From 40-80 sp040394775 (lineage in GTDB: Bacteria; Bacteroidota; Bacteroidia; Flavobacteriales_D; Crocinitomicaceae), in contig JBEBRN010000002.1 of assembly GCA_040394775.1 (NCBI GenBank), positions 1 to 64,000 on the forward strand: a stretch of 64,000 nucleotides of DNA, given 5' to 3'. The translations under genes and the position numbers were made by a program. Of the stretch, positions 33,360 to 41,847 are shown piece after piece (the stretch's first letter is position 1; each line of letters begins with the position of its first letter). The notes beneath the pieces are model-generated. The model did not search any database and was not told where the DNA came from. It worked only from the letters and a program-made list of their open reading frames with translations.

Positions 33360-35612
33360 ATGAAAAAAATTTTCTCTATTATACTTTTTGTGTTGGGTTC
33401 ATCCACTTTTATTTTTTCCCAAACACCTACCGTTGATCTTTCTTTAACACCCCAACAATTGGTACAAGATGTTCTTGCTGGACCAGGAGTTCAAATAACA
33501 AATACGAAATTTAATGATAATGCCAATTATGTAGGAAATAGAATTGGTAAGTTTACGTATGCGGGAAGTCAAATCGATTTTTCTTCGGGTATAGTAATAG
33601 GAACAGGGGGAGTTGCAAAGGCATCAGGAACTGCAGGTGGGATGATTGGACCTAATAGTAGTTCAGGTTATAGTGAGTCAGGAACGGGAAGTACAGTTTC
33701 TAGTGATGTCCAATTAAAAACACTTGACGTTCAGAATATGGGATTAAATGATATAGGACGTTTAGAGTTTGATTTTGTTCCTGTGGGGAACACAGTAAGT
33801 TTTCAGTTTGTTTTTAGTAGTGAGGAATACAACGAGTACGTTTGTTCTCCGTATTATGATGTTTTTGGATTTTTTGTTTCAGGCCCAAAACCTGGAGGAG
33901 GAAATTATACGAATCAAAATTTCGCATTAGTTCCTGGTACCAATACACCGATTACGATAAATACAATTAATAACGGGTCGGTTGGTTCTTCAAGTTTTGG
34001 TGGGAGTTGCCCTTCAGGAGGATTAGGAAACGCTCAGTATTTCGATGGTGTTCCTGGTGCTCATTTCCAAATGGATGGTGCAACAAAATCTTTAACCATT
34101 GAATTTAATGTGATTTGTGGTGAAACGTATCACTTTAAATTTGCTATTGCAGATGTTGGAGATGCAGCTTTAGATTCATGGGTATTTTTAAAAGCGGGTT
34201 CTTTTCAATCGGAAGCAGTACAAGTTTCTGTCGCTACCGTTTCTGGCGATAATACCATTATTGAAGGTTGTACGGATGCTGAAATTATTTTCACCCGTCC
34301 AATTGAACAATCGGATACAGCAATGGTGGTATATTATGAAGTTTCTGGTTCCGCTGTTGAAGGTGTTGATTACGATCCCCTACCGAATCCAATTGCTTTT
34401 CAACCAGGTGAGGATAGTTTAATATTAACACTACATCCTATTCAAGATGGTATTTCTGAAGGAACCGATTCTGTTATTATTAAAGTGTTCATTGTCAATC
34501 AATGTGGTGATACGATAGTTTCCGAAGGAACCATTTATATTATTGATAGTTTGGATATAACAACGACGGTCAATAATCCTGTTGTATTTTGTATTAATGA
34601 CTCTGTTCAACTGAATGTTTCAGCTGGTGGCGGAATTGAACCATACACGTATGCATGGAGTAATGGTTCTACCAATACGACAACAAATGTACCGATAGGA
34701 TTATCAGGACCTTTTGATTATTATGTCACGGCCACGGATGCTTGTGGATTTACACAAAAAGACACGGCTCATATTACCTTAAATCAAACATTAAAAATAG
34801 ATTCACTCATTGTGTCACCAACTTATTCGTGTTTAAATACTGGATATGCTAATGGTTATGCCTCTGGATTCTCAGGAACACCGACTTATACATGGATTGG
34901 TCCAGGAGGAACAAATTCATCCACTAAAAACATCTCCGACTTAGGAACTGGATGGTATCATTTTACCGTAGAAGACAATATGTGTTCGATGACTGATAGT
35001 GTATTTGTTGATGTCATCGCTGCACCAATTGCTGTCATTAATCCAGACAAGACAAATGGATGTAATCCAACTACTTTTATTTTAGCGAATGAAAGTTCAA
35101 ATGCGAATGCATACAGATGGAATACGGGGACTGGCTATTTTTCTGTCTCTACTAAAGATGCACAATCGATCAGTTTAACTAGTAGTAAGGATATTTATTT
35201 AATTGCAACGAACGGAACGTGTTCAGATACAACTAAAGTTTCACTTTCTATTGTTGATTGTGGTTGTACAGATCCAACAGCTATAAACTATGATGATGTT
35301 GCGACACTTGATGATGGTTCTTGTTTATACCATGCGCCTGAAATAGAAGTGCCTAATATTTTCACACCAAATGGTGATGGTAAAAATGAGACGTACCAAT
35401 TTATTCAACAAAATTACATTGTGAGTATAGAGTATTGGATTTTTAACCGTTGGGGAAATATCATGTATCAAACGGATAAATTGAGTACCTATTGGGATGG
35501 AAAAGTTGGAGGAAGTAATGCATCTGAAGGTGTCTACTTTATTAAATACGAAGCAACAGGCTTGAATGGTGAGAAAGTGAATGGACATACTTTCTTCCAT
35601 CTAGTTAGATAA
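33360..35612 (+). CDS. choice-of-anchor L domain protein with T9SS type B sorting domain (third copy)
   Basis: 750 residues from the ATG at 33360 (MKKIFSIILFVLGSSTFIFS, signal peptide); a TTG start 18 bp upstream is less likely. The anchor-L domain (about 20-275) includes FQFVFSSEEYNEYVCSP and GETYHFKFAIADVGDAA. A Calx-beta-like domain follows (GSAVEGVDYDPLPNP), then Ig/PKD-like repeats, the CGCTDPTAINYDD motif and the type B C-terminus (NIFTPNGDGKNETYQF, ending FFHLVR). It is a more distant relative of the 6351 and 9260 genes, with an extra insertion of VCSPYYD in the anchor domain. Cell-surface adhesin role inferred. Confidence 0.88.
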   Translation: MKKIFSIILFVLGSSTFIFSQTPTVDLSLTPQQLVQDVLAGPGVQITNTKFNDNANYVGNRIGKFTYAGSQIDFSSGIVIGTGGVAKASGTAGGMIGPNSSSGYSESGTGSTVSSDVQLKTLDVQNMGLNDIGRLEFDFVPVGNTVSFQFVFSSEEYNEYVCSPYYDVFGFFVSGPKPGGGNYTNQNFALVPGTNTPITINTINNGSVGSSSFGGSCPSGGLGNAQYFDGVPGAHFQMDGATKSLTIEFNVICGETYHFKFAIADVGDAALDSWVFLKAGSFQSEAVQVSVATVSGDNTIIEGCTDAEIIFTRPIEQSDTAMVVYYEVSGSAVEGVDYDPLPNPIAFQPGEDSLILTLHPIQDGISEGTDSVIIKVFIVNQCGDTIVSEGTIYIIDSLDITTTVNNPVVFCINDSVQLNVSAGGGIEPYTYAWSNGSTNTTTNVPIGLSGPFDYYVTATDACGFTQKDTAHITLNQTLKIDSLIVSPTYSCLNTGYANGYASGFSGTPTYTWIGPGGTNSSTKNISDLGTGWYHFTVEDNMCSMTDSVFVDVIAAPIAVINPDKTNGCNPTTFILANESSNANAYRWNTGTGYFSVSTKDAQSISLTSSKDIYLIATNGTCSDTTKVSLSIVDCGCTDPTAINYDDVATLDDGSCLYHAPEIEVPNIFTPNGDGKNETYQFIQQNYIVSIEYWIFNRWGNIMYQTDKLSTYWDGKVGGSNASEGVYFIKYEATGLNGEKVNGHTFFHLVR

Positions 35613-35628
35613 GAAATTAATAGAATGT

Positions 35629-35656
35629 AAAAAAGGGTAGGAGACTACTCTTTTTT
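35629..35656. terminator. bidirectional rho-independent terminator
   Basis: aaaaaagggtag (35629-35640) pairs with ctactctttttt (35645-35656), with one G-T pair and a 4-nt loop. It has A-run/T-run flanks and lies between the convergent anchor-L gene and the glycoside hydrolase gene. Confidence 0.85.
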
Positions 35657-35708
35657 AGTTTTAGCATGTTTTTTTTAAAACGTAAGTGCTATAAAGAATA
35701 GCTTTACT

Positions 35709-36653
35709 TTATCCACGATGGTATAAGTAATAGTAAGTTTCGACATTGTCCAAATAAACGCCATCAAATCCAGCATTGATTATTTTGTCTGTGTAAGAAT
35801 TTTCATTTCCATAAATAATATTTTGCCATTCAGAATTCCAAAACTCTACATAATACTCATCTTTATAGCCTGGATATCTCTTTTTAATCCAGGAAGGATG
35901 ATGCAATTTCCAATTGGATTTCCAGTAGTAGCGATAGTTTTCTACCGAGCCAATATTCATGTAAGAAAGGACAAGACGTTGACCTCCGTTGGCTTTTGTT
36001 TTTAATTGTGCAATATCAGCAGTTGTTAGTATTTCATCATTGAAGAATAAGTCGATTAATAATACATCATAATTGGTGGCTTTTAACGCATTAATGAGTG
36101 CTGTTTTAGAGTCGTATTTCTCGGGATTAATCAAATAAAGAAAGTTCTTCGCCTCCGACAATTGTGTGACGTCGTTTGTATTCTCGTTTATGATATAATG
36201 GGGCATTTCAAGATAGTATAGATTGTTTTTTGACCGTGGAAAACATAAAAAGCCTTCGTTGTTATATCGGTCAATATCATCTTGAATTTTTGAATCATCT
36301 TTTACCAAATCAGAACCTAAAATGGTCTTATGCTGTTTTAGTTCTCGGAGCATATCTAAACGATAGTTGTCCGGTTTGTAAGTGCCGTCATAGAAGATTT
36401 CTTCATTTCCAAAACCATCTACTGCATCTAAATAAGCTTGATGAATACCGTTTTCTTGGGATACATTGTTAAAAGCTAATTGAACTCCATTTTGTGGAAT
36501 AATGATAAATCCAGGATGATTTGCTTTACAATAGTTAGAAATTTGAATGACAAATTCTTGCATCTTTAACGCTGCTGCTGCCGTTTTTTCTTCTTTTTTA
36601 CAACCGTATAAGGCTAAAATGATGACGGAAAGGAATAGGAATCTCTTTTTCAT
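35709..36653 (-). CDS. TM1410/GH114-like putative glycoside hydrolase lipoprotein
   Basis: 314 residues. Signal peptide with lipobox (LYGC). The mature TIM-barrel-like part has VLLIDLFFND, RLVLSYMNIGSVENYRYYW, YYVEFWNSEWQNII and GFDGVYLDNVETYYY. The last holds the catalytic-type Asp of the MJ1477/TM1410 family, related to endo-alpha-1,4-polygalactosaminidase. The barrel seems to end just after this strand, so the C-terminus is short for the family. The substrate, probably an extracellular polysaccharide, is unknown. Convergent with the anchor-L gene. Confidence 0.75.
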   Translation of the reverse strand: MKKRFLFLSVIILALYGCKKEEKTAAAALKMQEFVIQISNYCKANHPGFIIIPQNGVQLAFNNVSQENGIHQAYLDAVDGFGNEEIFYDGTYKPDNYRLDMLRELKQHKTILGSDLVKDDSKIQDDIDRYNNEGFLCFPRSKNNLYYLEMPHYIINENTNDVTQLSEAKNFLYLINPEKYDSKTALINALKATNYDVLLIDLFFNDEILTTADIAQLKTKANGGQRLVLSYMNIGSVENYRYYWKSNWKLHHPSWIKKRYPGYKDEYYVEFWNSEWQNIIYGNENSYTDKIINAGFDGVYLDNVETYYYLYHRG

Positions 36654-36813
36654 ACTCGAAATTTGAAGGTAAATTACTACTATTTCTTTCGAAAATAGAG
36701 AATCGTATTCGTATTTTAAAATTTTGTTGACTTAAGCACCATTCTCACTACCTTAAAAAAGGTACTTTGTTGTTTTTAAAATTGATTCAGATGAATTAGA
36801 AGTAAAAAATCAC

Positions 36814-36821
36814 TACTTTTG
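36814..36821 (+). promoter_or_regulatory. -7 box of the feoAB operon
   Basis: TACTTTTG matches TAnnTTTG, 17 nt before the feoA ATG. No clear -33 TTG, and no confident Fur box seen. Confidence 0.5.
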
Positions 36822-36838
36822 AATCATTCTAAATAACA

Positions 36839-37063
36839 ATGAAATTATCGAAACTCAAAATAGGACAAAAGGCGATTGTTAGAAGTATTTCCTCTAAAGA
36901 AATTTCTTCTAAACTTGTGGGTCTTGGAATTGTGGAAGGTCAAGGTATTAGTTATATGTATAAAGCGCCATTTGGCGGACCTATTGCCTTTATGGTTGGA
37001 GCTTATGTTTTAGCCTTGCGTCCAATCGAGGCGAGTGTTGTCGAAGTGGATATTCTGGATTAA
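36839..37063 (+). CDS. feoA: ferrous iron transport protein A
   Basis: 74 residues with an SH3-like fold: LKIGQKAIVRSI, the LVGLGIVEGQGI turn and the C-terminal LALRPIEASVVEVD. A small cytoplasmic protein that supports FeoB. It ends 1 bp before the feoB ATG, and the two are co-translated with a third short ORF after feoB. Confidence 0.92.
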   Translation: MKLSKLKIGQKAIVRSISSKEISSKLVGLGIVEGQGISYMYKAPFGGPIAFMVGAYVLALRPIEASVVEVDILD

Positions 37064-37064
37064 G

Positions 37065-38987
37065 ATGAGTAAGAAGATTGCGCTAGTAGGGAATCCAAAT
37101 ACTGGAAAAACATCTTTATTTAATAAACTGACGGGATTACACCAAAAAGTGGGTAATTATCCGGGTGTAACGGTGGATAAAAAGGTAGGTTTTTTTAAGA
37201 TTGGTGATGAGCAGTATTCCGTTACCGATTTGCCAGGAGCATATAGTTTATTTCCCAATTCAAATGAAGAAAAAATTGTCTTCGACACACTGAAAAGAAC
37301 AACTCAAACAAAGGAATTTGACAAAATACTATATGTATTAGACGCTAATAATATAGAGCGAAACTTACTTTTTTTAAGCCAATTATACGATCTTGATTTA
37401 CCACTTGTAGTGGCTGTAACGATGAATGATGTCGTTCAGAAAAAAAAGGGAGTGATTGATTTTGATAAACTTAGATCTATTTTTTCAGACATTGATTTTG
37501 TAGCCATTAATCCAAGAGTGGGTTTAGGAATGAATCGTTTGAAAGAAGCACTTCAAAGGACTGACTACGAAAGAAAATCTGATTTCTATTCCACAGAAAT
37601 ACGATCCATTTCCCTTGAGGATGAAGAGCTTCAACAGACTGATACGACCAATAGATTTAAGAAGATAAAACAAGTTGTAGCCGAAGTTCTAACGTCTGAC
37701 ACCACGAATTCATCGATAAAATTATCCAAATGGGATAAGTTTTTGGTTCATCCTATATTGGGTTATGTAATTTTCTTCTTTTTGATGTTGATTATGTTCC
37801 AAATGGTTTATTCTATAGCAGAGAAACCGATGGAATGGATAGAAGATTCGTTTAACTATCTCGCTTCTTTTTTGAATAGTGTTTTACCTGAAGGAATTTT
37901 ACGCGGACTTTTGGTTAACGGTGTTTTAGCAGGATTAGCAGGAACACTTGTTTTTATACCACAGATAGCATTATTATTTCTCTTTATTGGACTGTTGGAA
38001 GAGTCTGGATATATGGCTCGTGCTGTGTTTTTATTAGACAAATGGATGCGTCCTTTTGGATTAAACGGTCGTAGTGCAGTGCCGATGATCTCGAGTGTTG
38101 CGTGTGCTATACCTGGAATTATGGCGACGCGAACGATTACCAACTGGAAAGAACGAATGACAACTATTCTTGTTACGCCTCTTATTTCTTGTAGTGCCAG
38201 AATTCCGGTATATATACTTCTGATTGGATTGGTGGTTCCCGATAAACTAATTGTTGGCGTATTCAATCTTCAAGCGCTTGTTTTGTTTGCTATGTATTTT
38301 CTTGGTGCCGCTGGAGCATTATTTGTTGCTTTTATCTTGAAATTTATTTTAAAGTCAAAAGAATTAAGTGTTTTCATGCTTGAAATCCCAGAATTGAAAC
38401 TTCCTCACTTACGAAATGTTGGTATTCAGATTTATATCAAAGTGAAAACCTTCGTTTATGAAGCGGGTAAAATTATTGTTGCCATTAGCATCATTCTTTG
38501 GTTTTTCTCCAGTTATGGACCTTCTACTTTTTCCGATAAAAGTCTATCCTTCTCAGAGCAGGTGAAAAATACAGATATTCCAATTGAAGAATCCTATATA
38601 GGAATATTAGGTAAAAAGATGGAGCCTGTTATTCGACCTTTAGGTTATGATTGGAAAATAGGCATTGCATTAATCACCTCGTTTGCAGCTCGGGAAGTGT
38701 TTGTAGGGACGATGTCTACTATTTATAGTGTAGAAACTAATAATGACGCTCCAGGTAGGTTAATTCATCGAATGCAAAAAGAAGTTAATGCTAATGGAGA
38801 GCCTATTTACACGCTTGCTTCGGGCCTTTCTTTGATGGTCTTTTATGCCTTTGCCATGCAGTGTATGTCTACATTAGCGGTAGTGAAGCGAGAGACAAAA
38901 TCATGGAAATGGCCGTTGATTCAATTTGGATTTATGTCTTTTATGGCGTATTTTGGTGCTTTAATAACCTATAATATATTTTCATAA
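37065..38987 (+). CDS. feoB: ferrous iron transporter B
   Basis: 640 residues. The N-terminal GTPase domain has G1 GNPNTGKTSLF, G3 DLPGAYS and G4 TMNDV. The membrane part (from about residue 230) holds the two gate regions typical of FeoB; one Cys motif, SSVACAIPGIMATRTI, is the presumed Fe(II) path. GTP-gated Fe(II) uptake through the inner membrane. A longer in-frame start at 37035 would overlap feoA and lacks family support, so 37065 is chosen. The stop shares one base with the next small ORF. Confidence 0.96.
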   Translation: MSKKIALVGNPNTGKTSLFNKLTGLHQKVGNYPGVTVDKKVGFFKIGDEQYSVTDLPGAYSLFPNSNEEKIVFDTLKRTTQTKEFDKILYVLDANNIERNLLFLSQLYDLDLPLVVAVTMNDVVQKKKGVIDFDKLRSIFSDIDFVAINPRVGLGMNRLKEALQRTDYERKSDFYSTEIRSISLEDEELQQTDTTNRFKKIKQVVAEVLTSDTTNSSIKLSKWDKFLVHPILGYVIFFFLMLIMFQMVYSIAEKPMEWIEDSFNYLASFLNSVLPEGILRGLLVNGVLAGLAGTLVFIPQIALLFLFIGLLEESGYMARAVFLLDKWMRPFGLNGRSAVPMISSVACAIPGIMATRTITNWKERMTTILVTPLISCSARIPVYILLIGLVVPDKLIVGVFNLQALVLFAMYFLGAAGALFVAFILKFILKSKELSVFMLEIPELKLPHLRNVGIQIYIKVKTFVYEAGKIIVAISIILWFFSSYGPSTFSDKSLSFSEQVKNTDIPIEESYIGILGKKMEPVIRPLGYDWKIGIALITSFAAREVFVGTMSTIYSVETNNDAPGRLIHRMQKEVNANGEPIYTLASGLSLMVFYAFAMQCMSTLAVVKRETKSWKWPLIQFGFMSFMAYFGALITYNIFS

Positions 38988-39112
38988 TGGAATTAATCAT
39001 TCTTGCCATAGTGTTATTGTTAGCGGCTTTCTTTCTCGTTAAGAAACTCTTCTTTAAGAAGAAAAGTTGTAGTGAATGTATGTGGTATCAAAATGAGGAA
39101 GAGACCAAATAA
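38987..39112 (+). CDS. FeoB-associated Cys-containing small membrane protein (41 aa)
   Basis: The ATG overlaps the feoB stop by one base (TAATG). The product has one membrane helix (MELIILAIVLLLAAFFLV), a basic stretch (KKLFFKKK) and a short tail with CSEC. This is the layout of the small FeoB-associated Cys-rich proteins found after feoB in many bacteria, though these usually have more Cys residues. Overlap, strand and position support co-expression with feoAB. Too short for routine gene calling. Confidence 0.65.
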   Translation: MELIILAIVLLLAAFFLVKKLFFKKKSCSECMWYQNEEETK

Positions 39113-39144
39113 AAAAGCACCTAATCAATGACTAGATGCTTTTT
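39112..39144. terminator. hairpin terminator after the feo operon
   Basis: aaaaagca (39112-39119) pairs with tgcttttt (39137-39144), extended inward by cta/tag after one mismatch. It lies between the feo operon and the convergent T9SS gene. Confidence 0.7.
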
Positions 39145-39164
39145 GAATTCCTTTAAAAGAAATA

Positions 39165-40583
39165 CTATTCCTTTATTAAGCTAATGATGTGCAATTGGTT
39201 GTCTATGGTAAGTTTAACAATATAGACTCCTGCCTGTGTAATCTCTAATACGTTATTTTGGAAATGAAATTGATTCACTTTCTTTCCATCTACCGTAAAC
39301 ACTTCTATTGCATCGATAGTTTTGTTATCCAATGATTGAACTGTAAAGTTATCTGAGCTTGGATTTGGATATATAGCAATTTTCTCTAAATCCATATTTG
39401 TTAATCCAACGGTACTTACAGTAATGATTACTGCTGCAGTGGAAGTACATCCGTTTGTTCCTTTTCCTGTTACAGTATAGGTCGTAGTTGCACTTGGTGT
39501 CGCGATAACTGAACCGCCTGTTGCGCTATTTAATTCTGCACTTGGAGACCATGTATAAGTATCAGCACCTGAAGCGGTCAAAGTAACTGATTCACCAACA
39601 TTGATAGTCTGATCAGATGAAATGGTTAACTGAGGAGATGCATCAATGATTAGTGCTGAAACGAGTGTATCTTCTAAAACAGGAGAAGAAGAAACTACTT
39701 TTAGTTTATAATTGGCAGCAGTAAGTGCAGGTAGATTACCTTGTATAGTCAATGTTCCATTTGCTGTGGAAGATAGTGTTCCAATCGACTGAGCACTAGC
39801 AAAGCTTCCGTTAGCATCAGAAATATAAGTTGTAAAGATATTTCCAGGATCAAAGACACCATTTGATTTAAACGTAATATTTACTGGAGTAGCTGTTTCA
39901 GAACAGAATGAAGGTTGATCAATAGCTACATTGGAAATGTAGGTTGAATTGGTTTCAATAGCGGTGATTTTAAATTCGTCCACACCAATTCCAAGATTGG
40001 TATCACTATATCCAAGGTTTTTCCACTTGATACGTATATATGCTGTTGAGATACCATCTAAAGCAGGAATTGCAACTGAAGTCGTTTCCCATGTACTTTT
40101 GTTATACATTTTACTACCTACTTCTACCCATGTAATTGAATCCACTGAGTATTCCAAATGAGCATATGCGGAATCCACATGCCCTTCAATAAAATAGCTG
40201 TAGCTAACTGTTGTGCTTTGGTAATTAGCTAAATCTAATGGCTGTGCTAAAGTCGCATAAGAAGTACCAGTAGTTGAATACGTAGCATTACAATAGCCCA
40301 TTAAAGAACACAACATGGCATCTTGTATGTGTAAATATTTGCTTCTTGGAGCATTGGTAAAAGCCGCTGGTTGTTCTGGGGAATTCGGGAAGATAGAAAT
40401 TTGTGTAAACCCCATATCCATGATAAGTCCTTGATAGTTAGTGTCAACAACCCATGAGTCACCAGTTGTCCCTAATGTCCAATTGGATGAACCATTTTCA
40501 AAATTATCGTTTATTAGTTCAGTGGGTGTTTGTGCATATATTGCTCCTGACATGAACAATAAAGAGAGTAGAAGTAATCGCAT
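39165..40583 (-). CDS. secreted protein with T9SS type A sorting domain
   Basis: 472 residues. Signal peptide MRLLLLSLLFMSGAIYAQ. An N-terminal jelly-roll-like domain (about 25-210, starting NDNFENGSSNWTLG) resembles MAM/immune-inhibitor-A type carbohydrate-binding or adhesion modules. An Ig-like region follows (about 215-310), then a PKD-like segment (VGESVTLTASGADTYTWSPS, about 325-395). The C-terminal type A signal (IAIYPNPSSDNFTVQS...GVYIVKL) is about 75 residues. Exported through the Sec system, then the T9SS. No catalytic motif; adhesion or surface matrix role inferred. Confidence 0.85.
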   Translation of the reverse strand: MRLLLLSLLFMSGAIYAQTPTELINDNFENGSSNWTLGTTGDSWVVDTNYQGLIMDMGFTQISIFPNSPEQPAAFTNAPRSKYLHIQDAMLCSLMGYCNATYSTTGTSYATLAQPLDLANYQSTTVSYSYFIEGHVDSAYAHLEYSVDSITWVEVGSKMYNKSTWETTSVAIPALDGISTAYIRIKWKNLGYSDTNLGIGVDEFKITAIETNSTYISNVAIDQPSFCSETATPVNITFKSNGVFDPGNIFTTYISDANGSFASAQSIGTLSSTANGTLTIQGNLPALTAANYKLKVVSSSPVLEDTLVSALIIDASPQLTISSDQTINVGESVTLTASGADTYTWSPSAELNSATGGSVIATPSATTTYTVTGKGTNGCTSTAAVIITVSTVGLTNMDLEKIAIYPNPSSDNFTVQSLDNKTIDAIEVFTVDGKKVNQFHFQNNVLEITQAGVYIVKLTIDNQLHIISLIKE

Positions 40584-40673
40584 TTCTTATATCTTTTAAA
40601 GTGAACTGCAAATATGATAATTTTATATTATCTAACTCACTAAAGATGAATAAATCGCATGAATGAATTAACT

Positions 40674-41123
40674 TTAATGCCTCTTTGTTTCAAAAAACAT
40701 TTTAATAAGATCGGAACATTCTTTTTCCATTGGTCCACTTTCAATGATTGTTTTAGGATGAAATAGTGAAGGGGTGACACGTAAAGCTCCACGACGTTCA
40801 TCTTTTGCCGCAAAAACAATACGATCTATTTGAGACCAAGCCAAAGCTCCCGCACACATACAACAAGGCTCTAAAGTGACGTATAAAGTACAATTTTTTA
40901 AATATTTTCCACCTAACTGATTGGCAGCAGCAGTGATTGCCTGCATTTCTGCGTGTGCTGTTACATCGTTGAGTTGCTCTGTTAAATTATGAGCTCTTGC
41001 GATTATTTGTTGATTAGCAACGATGACTGCTCCAATTGGGATTTCATCTAGTGCAAACGCTTTTTGTGCTTCCAAATAAGCTTGCTTCATAAAGTAATTA
41101 TCATCAAAAGGCGTAATGTTCAT
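40674..41123 (-). CDS. tadA: tRNA-specific adenosine deaminase
   Basis: 149 residues of the cytidine deaminase fold. The zinc site is HAEMQAI (His and catalytic Glu) plus PCCMCAGAL (PCxxC). It deaminates A34 to inosine in tRNA-Arg(ACG), which is essential in most bacteria. Length and motifs match TadA rather than guanine deaminase, though the two groups are close. Confidence 0.9.
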   Translation of the reverse strand: MNITPFDDNYFMKQAYLEAQKAFALDEIPIGAVIVANQQIIARAHNLTEQLNDVTAHAEMQAITAAANQLGGKYLKNCTLYVTLEPCCMCAGALAWSQIDRIVFAAKDERRGALRVTPSLFHPKTIIESGPMEKECSDLIKMFFETKRH

Positions 41124-41269
41124 AGTTTTGCTTTGTTACGAATATATAAAAGTTATTTTCAGGACAAGCAATTATGCTTATTTTAACTAGAATTAGCCGT
41201 TGATTTAAGTGTTAATTTAAACGAATTGTATTGAATTGTTAATTTTATAAAAGAATCCGAATAGTCGTT

Positions 41270-41277
41270 TATCTTTG
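41270..41277 (+). promoter_or_regulatory. -7 box of the glutathione peroxidase gene
   Basis: TATCTTTG matches TAnnTTTG, 29 nt before the ATG at 41307. Confidence 0.5.
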
Positions 41278-41306
41278 ATAGAATGGTGTGAAATAACCTT
41301 GTTAAA

Positions 41307-41789
41307 ATGACGCTTTACAATTTTGCTGCTATAGATATTAAAGGTGATATTATTTCTTTTGAGGAATATAAGGGGAGAGTTGTGCTCATTGTAAATACAG
41401 CTAGTAAGTGTGGATTAACATATCAATACGAAGGATTAGAAAAATTATATCTAAAATATAAAGATCAAGGATTGATTATTTTGGGATTCCCGTGTAATCA
41501 ATTTGCTAACCAAGAGCCATCCGACGAATTTACGATAAAAGCAGAATGTTTAACGAAGTATAATATTACATTCCCCATCTTTTCAAAGATAAATGTGAAT
41601 GGAAAAGAGGCTTTGAGCGTTTTTAAATGGCTGAAGGACGAACTCCCTGGGTTTATTACTAGTCAAGTAAAATGGAACTTTACTAAGTTCATTATTGATA
41701 GAGAAGGAAGGCCTGTTAAACGTTTTGGACCAATCACCAAACCAGAGTGCTTAGACATCTATCTTAAAAAGAATTTCTTTAATTCTTAA
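41307..41789 (+). CDS. glutathione peroxidase family thiol peroxidase
   Basis: 160 residues with a thioredoxin fold. The catalytic set is visible: Cys in NTASKCGLTYQYE, Gln in GFPCNQFANQEP (with a second Cys that can act as resolving Cys) and Trp/Asn in WNFTKF. A Cys enzyme, not Sec (TGT codon). Relatives with this layout use thioredoxin rather than glutathione to reduce lipid and hydrogen peroxides. No signal peptide, so cytoplasmic. Confidence 0.93.
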   Translation: MTLYNFAAIDIKGDIISFEEYKGRVVLIVNTASKCGLTYQYEGLEKLYLKYKDQGLIILGFPCNQFANQEPSDEFTIKAECLTKYNITFPIFSKINVNGKEALSVFKWLKDELPGFITSQVKWNFTKFIIDREGRPVKRFGPITKPECLDIYLKKNFFNS

Positions 41790-41809
41790 GATAAGGTTAA
41801 TCAAACCAT

Positions 41810-41817
41810 TATATTTG
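41810..41817 (+). promoter_or_regulatory. -7 box of the TraB/GumN gene
   Basis: TATATTTG matches TAnnTTTG, 30 nt before the ATG at 41848. Confidence 0.45.
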
Positions 41818-41847
41818 TTAGTAGTTTAGCAAAACACTATCGACCAC

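Noticed and set aside
36700..36838. Fur box upstream of feoA
   Set aside because: AT-rich sequence with no convincing 19-bp dyad; only the -7 box could be supported.
37035..37064. Longer feoB start overlapping feoA
   Set aside because: FeoB proteins begin right at the G1 region (KKIALVGNPN); the ATG at 37065 fits and sits 1 bp after feoA.
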